From positions 469,933 through 533,932 of the forward strand of contig NZ_BMRY01000005.1 in NCBI RefSeq assembly GCF_014648875.1: a DNA stretch of 64,000 nucleotides, read 5' to 3'. How positions within the stretch are numbered: position 1 is the first letter of the stretch; every line of letters begins with the position of its first letter. Positions 59,594 through 64,000 of the stretch are shown piece after piece. Source of the stretch: Streptomyces parvus (GTDB lineage: Bacteria > Actinomycetota > Actinomycetes > Streptomycetales > Streptomycetaceae). The notes beneath the pieces are model-generated. The model searched no databases. It saw only the letters and a program-made list of their open reading frames with translations, and was not told the DNA's origin. Both the position numbers and the translations under genes were made by a program.

Positions 59594-60484
59594 TTACTGT
59601 GACAGACAGGCCCGATTGAGCACATAGCGCGTCAACGGCCGGTAGAACGGCGCCCGTACGCCGTCGTCGACCGGCACGACCACGGACACGCGCCCCTCCG
59701 CCTCCCCCACGAACAGCGCCGGATCGTCCGTGTCCGCCGGCCCGATCGCCTCGATCCCCAGCTGACCTGCACCGCAGACCCAGCCGTGATCCCCGATCAC
59801 CAGCTCGGGCAGCACCCCGAGCCGCTCCGCCGCGTCCTGGAGCGCGAGCCGCACGGGAAGCGGCGAATGCGTGTGCGCGCCGGTCTCACCCCCGGTGGGC
59901 CGCCCCCCGGGTTCGCGCACCAGGGCGACACCCCGTACGTAGTCGAGATGGTACGTACGTACGCCAAACCGGGTTGTTATGTCGACACATCGCCCCTGCG
60001 CAGGGGTGAGAACAGGACAGCCCGCCGCCGACAGAGCGTCTGCCAGCCCGGCGTAGAAACCGAGCAGCCGGTGCGGATGCCCGGTCCCCAGCAGCACCGG
60101 AGCCCGCCGCTCGGCCACCAACGCCAACCGCTCGGCGAACGCGTCCAGCGCGGCCACCGTCCGGTCCGGATCGATCGCGTCGGGACCGCTCACATGCGCG
60201 GGATCGGCCGAGACCCCGCACCGGTCCGCCATCAGCCGCAACAGCTCACCCTCCCCCCAGGCCCGCTCGGGCGCGAGCCCCAGCATCACCCGCGGATCCC
60301 GGGCGGCGAACAGCCGGTAGCTGCGCAGACTGGTCTCGCGCGACGTGGCCACGGGCCCGGCCAGCCGGGCCGCCAGCAGATGGGCGCGCAGCGCGCCGGT
60401 GCTCAACACCCCAGGGATGCTGCCGTACCGCGGAGCCGGAGCGGGCGGGAATCCCGTTACGCCCCACCGTTGGCGTAACGGCAC
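59594..60484 (-). CDS. Phosphatase-like conserved protein
   Basis: A 296-residue protein. VLLGTGHPHRLLGFYAGLADAL, YVRGVALVREPGG and ELVIGDHGWVCGAGQLGIEAIGPADTDDPALFVGE are striking conserved-looking blocks. Streptomyces proteins of this layout are usually called phosphatases, but I cannot see a standard phosphatase motif. The GTG at 60484 is the most plausible start; the frame is open slightly further. It follows the AcuC-like gene by about 60 bp on the same strand. Confidence 0.65.
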   Translation of the reverse strand: MPLRQRWGVTGFPPAPAPRYGSIPGVLSTGALRAHLLAARLAGPVATSRETSLRSYRLFAARDPRVMLGLAPERAWGEGELLRLMADRCGVSADPAHVSGPDAIDPDRTVAALDAFAERLALVAERRAPVLLGTGHPHRLLGFYAGLADALSAAGCPVLTPAQGRCVDITTRFGVRTYHLDYVRGVALVREPGGRPTGGETGAHTHSPLPVRLALQDAAERLGVLPELVIGDHGWVCGAGQLGIEAIGPADTDDPALFVGEAEGRVSVVVPVDDGVRAPFYRPLTRYVLNRACLSQ

Positions 60485-60545
60485 GGCACAATGCCCAGCG
60501 CGAGCGCACAGGGGAGGCGCGGACCGGCAGCAGCCCCGCCGCACC

Positions 60546-61715
60546 TCAGGTCAGCAGCCCCCGCAGCGGGAAGGCGGCCTTCCGGGACGCCAGCACCGCC
60601 TGGTCCAGCCGGTCCGCCGGGTCGTACCCGTCCTCCCACGCCTTCCACGACGGCGTACGCCCGTCGGTCATCCGACCGGGCCCCAGCTGCCGCGTACGGG
60701 CGTAGACGAGATCGCGCCAGGAGGGTGGCACCACCGACTCCGGATCGACGGGGGCGTGCGCAGCGATCCCCACGAGGTGCGTCCACGACCGGGGCACCAC
60801 GTCCACCACCGCGTACCCACCGCCGCCGAGGGCCACCCAGCGCCCGTCGGCATGGTCGTGGGCCAACCGGTGGCAGGACTCCATGACCGCCCGCTGCGCG
60901 TCCAGCGACACGGCGAGGTGGGCGAGCGGGTCCTCGAAATGCGTGTCGGCCCCGTGCTGGGTGACGAGCACCTGGGGCCGGAAGTCGGCCAGCAGCTCGG
61001 GCACCACCGCGTGGAAGGCCCGCAGCCACCCCTCGTCCCCGGTCCCGGCCGGCAGCGCCACGTTCACCGCGGAACCCTCGCCGTCCCCGGCCCCGGTCTC
61101 CTCCGGCCACCCGGTCTGCGGGAAGAGCGTCCGGGGGTGCTCGTGCAGCGAGATCGTCAGGACGCGCGGGTCCTCCCAGAACGCGGCCTGCACCCCGTCC
61201 CCGTGGTGGACGTCCACATCGACGTACGCGACCCGCTCCGCGCCGAGCTCCAGCAGCCGGGCGATGGCGAGGGCCGGGTCGTTGTAGACGCAGAACCCGG
61301 CGGCGGACCCGGGCATGGCGTGATGCAGCCCCCCGGTGAAGTTCACCGCGTGCTCGGTCTCGCCCCGCCACACGGCCTCAGCGGCCCCGACGGAGAGCCC
61401 GGCGATCAGCGCGGACGCCTCGTGCATCCCGGTGAACGCCGGATCGTCCACGGTCCCGAGCCCGTAGCTCTGGTCAGCGTCCCGCGGATTCGCGGAGGCG
61501 GCCCGCACCGCCGCCACATAGTCCTGCCGGTGCACGAGTCTCAGGCTGGAGTCCCCCAAGGGCCTCGCCGACCGCAGATCCACCGCCGCATCGAGCCCGA
61601 ACGCCCGCACCAGCCCCATCGTCAGGGCCAGCCGGACGGGGTCCATGGGGTGGGTGTCCCCGAAGTCGTATCCCGTAACTGCGTCATCCCACATCAGCTG
61701 TGCGCGGCCGCTCAT
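60546..61715 (-). CDS. acuC: Histone-deacetylase-family protein (AcuC-like)
   Basis: A 389-residue zinc deacetylase. GGLHHAMPGSAAGFCVYND holds the catalytic His pair. YVDVDVHHGDGVQAAFWED holds the zinc Asp/His, SLHEHPRTLFPQTG follows, and QHGADTHFEDPLAHL holds the second zinc Asp. The tyrosine lies in LGGGGYAVVDV. AcuC removes acetyl groups from acetyl-CoA synthetase and so controls acetate activation. The ATG at 61715 overlaps the MFS transporter stop by 32 bp. Confidence 0.9.
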   Translation of the reverse strand: MSGRAQLMWDDAVTGYDFGDTHPMDPVRLALTMGLVRAFGLDAAVDLRSARPLGDSSLRLVHRQDYVAAVRAASANPRDADQSYGLGTVDDPAFTGMHEASALIAGLSVGAAEAVWRGETEHAVNFTGGLHHAMPGSAAGFCVYNDPALAIARLLELGAERVAYVDVDVHHGDGVQAAFWEDPRVLTISLHEHPRTLFPQTGWPEETGAGDGEGSAVNVALPAGTGDEGWLRAFHAVVPELLADFRPQVLVTQHGADTHFEDPLAHLAVSLDAQRAVMESCHRLAHDHADGRWVALGGGGYAVVDVVPRSWTHLVGIAAHAPVDPESVVPPSWRDLVYARTRQLGPGRMTDGRTPSWKAWEDGYDPADRLDQAVLASRKAAFPLRGLLT

Positions 61716-62898
61716 GCCCGCCACCGTATCGGGCGGGCTCCGGCCCGAACGCGCGGGCATACACCAGCGTCGCCAGCACCAGAACCATCGGTACGAGCAT
61801 GGCCCCGCGATAACTCCACGCATCCCCCAGAGCTCCCACGAGCGGCGAACCGACCAGAAACCCCACATAGTTGAAGATATTCAACCGGGCCACGGCAGCG
61901 TCGCTGTCCCCCGGGAACATCCGCCCGGCAGCGGCGAAGGTCTGCGGCACGATCACGCAGAGCCCGAACCCGAGCATCGTGAACCCGAGCATCCCCACCC
62001 AGGCCCCGGGCGCGACCGCCACGACCGCGAACCCGCCGGCCGCCAGCAGACTCCCGCCCCGCACCACGGCGACCGCACCGAACCGCCGCACCCCGAGGTC
62101 CCCCACGGCACGCCCCAGCAGGGTCGTCACCATATAGACGTTGTACGGAACGGTCGCGAGCTGCTCCGAACTGCCCAGCACGTCCTGGAGGTACTTGGCA
62201 CTCCAGTTGGAGACGGTCGAGTCCCCGATGTAGGCGAAGGTCATGATGAGGCAGAGCGGCAGCAACAGCCTGAACGAGAGCGCCCGGCCCGCACTTCCCG
62301 AACCGGCACCGCCACCGGCCTCCGTGCCGTCCGGGAGCTTCCCTTCCGTGTACCACCGGCTCCCGATCAGCGCGGCGGGCAGCAGCACGGCGACGACGGG
62401 CAGATAGGACGCGAGCAACGACAGCTCCCACCGCGCCCCGGCCCAGGCCAGGGTGGCCCCTGCGATCCCGCCGAGGCTGAAGGCGGCGTGAAAGCCGGTC
62501 ATGATGGGCCGCCCGTATGCGCGTTGGAGGCTGACGCCCAGCATGTTCATGGAGGCGTCGAGCGCCCCAACGGCCAGCCCGAACACGCCCAGGGCGACCG
62601 CGACGTGCCACAGCTCCCGCCCGGCGCCCACCCCGAGGAGAGCGAAGAGGACGAGGGGCTGGGCCCACCGCAGGACGACACTCGGCCGCACCCGCGCGAC
62701 CACCTTCTCGGTGACCACGCTGCCGGCCCCCGCCAGGATCGGGACAGCGGCGAGGAAGACGGGCAGCAGCCCGTCGGATATCCCGTACTGGTCCTGGATG
62801 GCGGGGATACGCGTCACCAGAAGAGCGAACGCCACGCCTTGAACACCGAAGCTCAGCCCCAGGGAGGCCCTGCCGTGCCGCAAGCCCGCATCAGTCAT
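61684..62898 (-). CDS. MFS transporter
   Basis: A 404-residue membrane protein with about twelve spans. Seen: LGLSFGVQGVAFALLVTRIP (span 1), GLAVGALDASMNMLGVSLQR (loop 4/5), FHAAFSLGGIAGATLAWAG (span 5) and GFGLCVIVPQTFAAAGRMFPG (spans 8-9). It belongs to the sugar-efflux/FucP-like part of the MFS; substrate unknown. A Gly/Ser-rich central loop (TEAGGGAGSGSAGRA) is typical. Overlaps the acuC start. Confidence 0.88.
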   Translation of the reverse strand: MTDAGLRHGRASLGLSFGVQGVAFALLVTRIPAIQDQYGISDGLLPVFLAAVPILAGAGSVVTEKVVARVRPSVVLRWAQPLVLFALLGVGAGRELWHVAVALGVFGLAVGALDASMNMLGVSLQRAYGRPIMTGFHAAFSLGGIAGATLAWAGARWELSLLASYLPVVAVLLPAALIGSRWYTEGKLPDGTEAGGGAGSGSAGRALSFRLLLPLCLIMTFAYIGDSTVSNWSAKYLQDVLGSSEQLATVPYNVYMVTTLLGRAVGDLGVRRFGAVAVVRGGSLLAAGGFAVVAVAPGAWVGMLGFTMLGFGLCVIVPQTFAAAGRMFPGDSDAAVARLNIFNYVGFLVGSPLVGALGDAWSYRGAMLVPMVLVLATLVYARAFGPEPARYGGGHERPRTADVG

Positions 62899-62984
62899 GG
62901 CGGCGAGCGTAGAGCCAGGCTCTACCCATGGGTAGATGGATCAGCCGAGCAGTTTCCGGACGGGCGGTGTCCGAAGGAGAGGCT

Positions 62985-63629
62985 TCAGGCGAGCAGTTGG
63001 GGCAGCTGGGCCATGTCCGAGAAGTGCCCGGTCACTCCGACGAGCCGGTCGGCGGGCACCATCGAGGTGAACCCGTACACGTCCATCCCGGCCGCCCGCG
63101 CCGCCTCGACCCCGAGCGGGCTGTCCTCGATGACGACGCACCGCTCGGGTGCGACACCCATGCGCGCGGCTGCGTGCAGGAACAGGTCCGGCGCCGGCTT
63201 GCCCCGCCCGACATCCTCCGAGCTGAAGATCCACTCCTCCTCGAACCACTGGTCGATCCCCGTCCTGCGGTGGCCGACCCGGATCCGCTCGTGGCTCCCG
63301 GAGGAGGCGACGCAGTAGTCCACCCCGTCAGCGACGAGCTTCCCCAGCAGCTCCTCCGCCCCGTCGACGGCCGCCAGTTCCTCCTGGAAGGCGGCGAACG
63401 TGCGGGTGGCGAGCGTGGTGTCGAAGTCCTCGGGCAGCTTCTGCCCGGTCCGCTCCTCGACGAGATCGTGGACCCGGTGCACGGCGGACCCCATGTAGTC
63501 ACGGAGCGAATCCTCGTACGAGGTGGGGTGACCGAGTTCGGTCAGATAGCCGGAGAGGACGGTGTTGGCGATCGGCTCACTGTCGACGAGCACACCGTCG
63601 TTGTCGAAGATGACCAGTTCGTAGCGCAT
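62985..63629 (-). CDS. HAD-IA family hydrolase
   Basis: A 214-residue phosphatase-like HAD protein. Motif I VIFDNDGVLVDSEPIANTVL, motif II YCVASSGSHERIRVG, motif III Lys in VGRGKPAPDLFLHAA and motif IV CVVIEDSPLGVEAARAAGM are all present. In motif I the usual DxD is DND, which keeps both aspartates. Similar to beta-phosphoglucomutase/phosphoglycolate phosphatase. Substrate unknown. It is the gene immediately downstream of the rRNA operon. Confidence 0.9.
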   Translation of the reverse strand: MRYELVIFDNDGVLVDSEPIANTVLSGYLTELGHPTSYEDSLRDYMGSAVHRVHDLVEERTGQKLPEDFDTTLATRTFAAFQEELAAVDGAEELLGKLVADGVDYCVASSGSHERIRVGHRRTGIDQWFEEEWIFSSEDVGRGKPAPDLFLHAAARMGVAPERCVVIEDSPLGVEAARAAGMDVYGFTSMVPADRLVGVTGHFSDMAQLPQLLA

Positions 63630-63659
63630 GGTCCGACCCTAGACGTTCAGAACGCAGAA

Positions 63660-63688
63660 AAGCCCCGTGCCACAAGGGCACGGGGCTT
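63660..63688 (-). terminator. rRNA operon terminator
   Basis: AAGCCCCGTGCC (63660-63671) pairs perfectly with GGCACGGGGCTT (63677-63688). On the minus strand it lies just after the 5S gene and is followed by T-rich sequence. Confidence 0.9.
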
Positions 63689-63700
63689 CCCGCAATGATT

Positions 63701-63819
63701 GTTCGGCGGCGTCCTACTCTCCCACAGGGTCCCCCCTGCAGTACCATCGGCGCTGAAAGGCTTAGCTTCCGGGTTCGGAATGTAACCGGGCGTTTCCCTA
63801 ACGCAATGACCACCGAAAC
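63701..63819 (-). rRNA. rrf: 5S ribosomal RNA
   Basis: Read on the minus strand, 63819-63701 gives GTTTCGGTGGTCATTGCGTT at the start and AGTAGGACGCCGCCGAAC at the end. The terminal stem and the inner loop GAACCCGGAAGCTAAGCC are those of actinobacterial 5S rRNA. Length about 119 nt; ends are placed by the terminal helix and may be off by one or two bases. Confidence 0.95.
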
Positions 63820-63898
63820 ACTATGAAACTATGAACACCGGATGTTTACACGGCTGTTCATTATTTCAGAACTAACACAGTGGACGCGAGCAACTGAG
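63820..63898 (-). other. 23S-5S intergenic spacer
   Basis: An 79-bp A/T-richer spacer between the 5S and 23S genes in the same transcript; it holds RNA-processing sequence and no gene. Confidence 0.8.
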
Positions 63899-64000
63899 GA
63901 CAAGCCCTCGGCCTATTAGTACCAGTCAGCTCCACCCGTTACCGGGCTTCCACATCTGGCCTATCAACCCAGTCGTCTACTGGGAGCCTTAACCAATCAA
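63899..64000 (-). rRNA. rrl: 23S ribosomal RNA, 3' end (cut by window edge)
   Basis: On the minus strand the sequence reads TTGATTGGTTAAGGCTCCCA and ends near ACTGGTACTAATAGGCCGAG then GGCTTGTCC, the conserved 3' end of bacterial 23S rRNA. Only about 100 nt are inside the window. The exact 3' terminus is estimated. Confidence 0.95.

Noticed and set aside
1..64000. CRISPR array, prophage, insertion sequence or tRNA gene
   Set aside because: No regularly spaced repeats, no integrase, transposase or terminal inverted repeats, and no tRNA-like cloverleaf seen.

Overview
The window is chromosomal DNA of a high-GC actinomycete, almost certainly a Streptomyces. Evidence: very high GC with strong third-position bias, GTG/TTG starts, a class I lysyl-tRNA synthetase beside argS, a rex-hemACD cluster with a Rex operator, and the developmental pair bldN/rsbN. 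No integrase, transposase, CRISPR array or tRNA was seen; most of the window is core chromosome.

Layout. 1-7 kb: cytochrome c maturation genes (resA, ccdA, resB; resB runs off the left edge), a deacetylase-like lipoprotein, an iron-box-controlled siderophore-esterase-like gene, and hemL coupled to a histidine phosphatase. 7-13.9 kb: small conserved genes, a 5'-truncated carboxylesterase remnant divergent from a TetR regulator, an AraC regulator, a Mut7-C protein, an AAA ATPase and an SDR. 13.9-20.8 kb: a secreted phosphatase/nuclease-family protein, a four-gene ABC importer, a UTRA-type GntR regulator and a HAD phosphatase, likely one phosphorylated-compound uptake unit. 20.8-24.9 kb: rtcB, two DUF3558-like lipoproteins and a secreted Cys-containing protein.

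25.0-27.8 kb: a compact lasso-peptide cluster in the order A-C-B1-B2. The 37-codon precursor (25076..25189) has a YxxPxF leader motif and a predicted core LVVIVQADWNAPGWF, with a Leu1-Asp8 (or Gly1-Asp9) macrolactam. No transporter is adjacent. This is the most interesting locus in the window and I do not recognise the core as a named lasso peptide.

28-46 kb: a DUF2637 membrane protein, lysS/argS, a phospholipase-D-family enzyme, a FadR-type regulator with an 18-bp repeat tail divergent from a two-component flavin monooxygenase/reductase pair, a membrane-anchored XRE protein, a DUF4232 lipoprotein, and a run of uncharacterised genes (DUF4253, a large helical protein, a membrane protein, a HEAT-like protein).

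46-52 kb: haem biosynthesis. rex-hemA-hemC-hemD overlap by 4 bp at each junction behind a Rex operator; hemB follows but is separated by a strong hairpin. 52.5-59.5 kb: a glutaredoxin-like protein, a HAD-IB phosphatase, bldN with its pro-region, rsbN preceded by a BldN-type promoter, an acyltransferase, an epimerase, the tiny bS22-like protein and an excisionase-type HTH protein. 59.6-64 kb: a phosphatase, an AcuC-like deacetylase, an MFS transporter, a HAD hydrolase, then the distal end of an rRNA operon (5S and the 3' end of 23S) on the minus strand.
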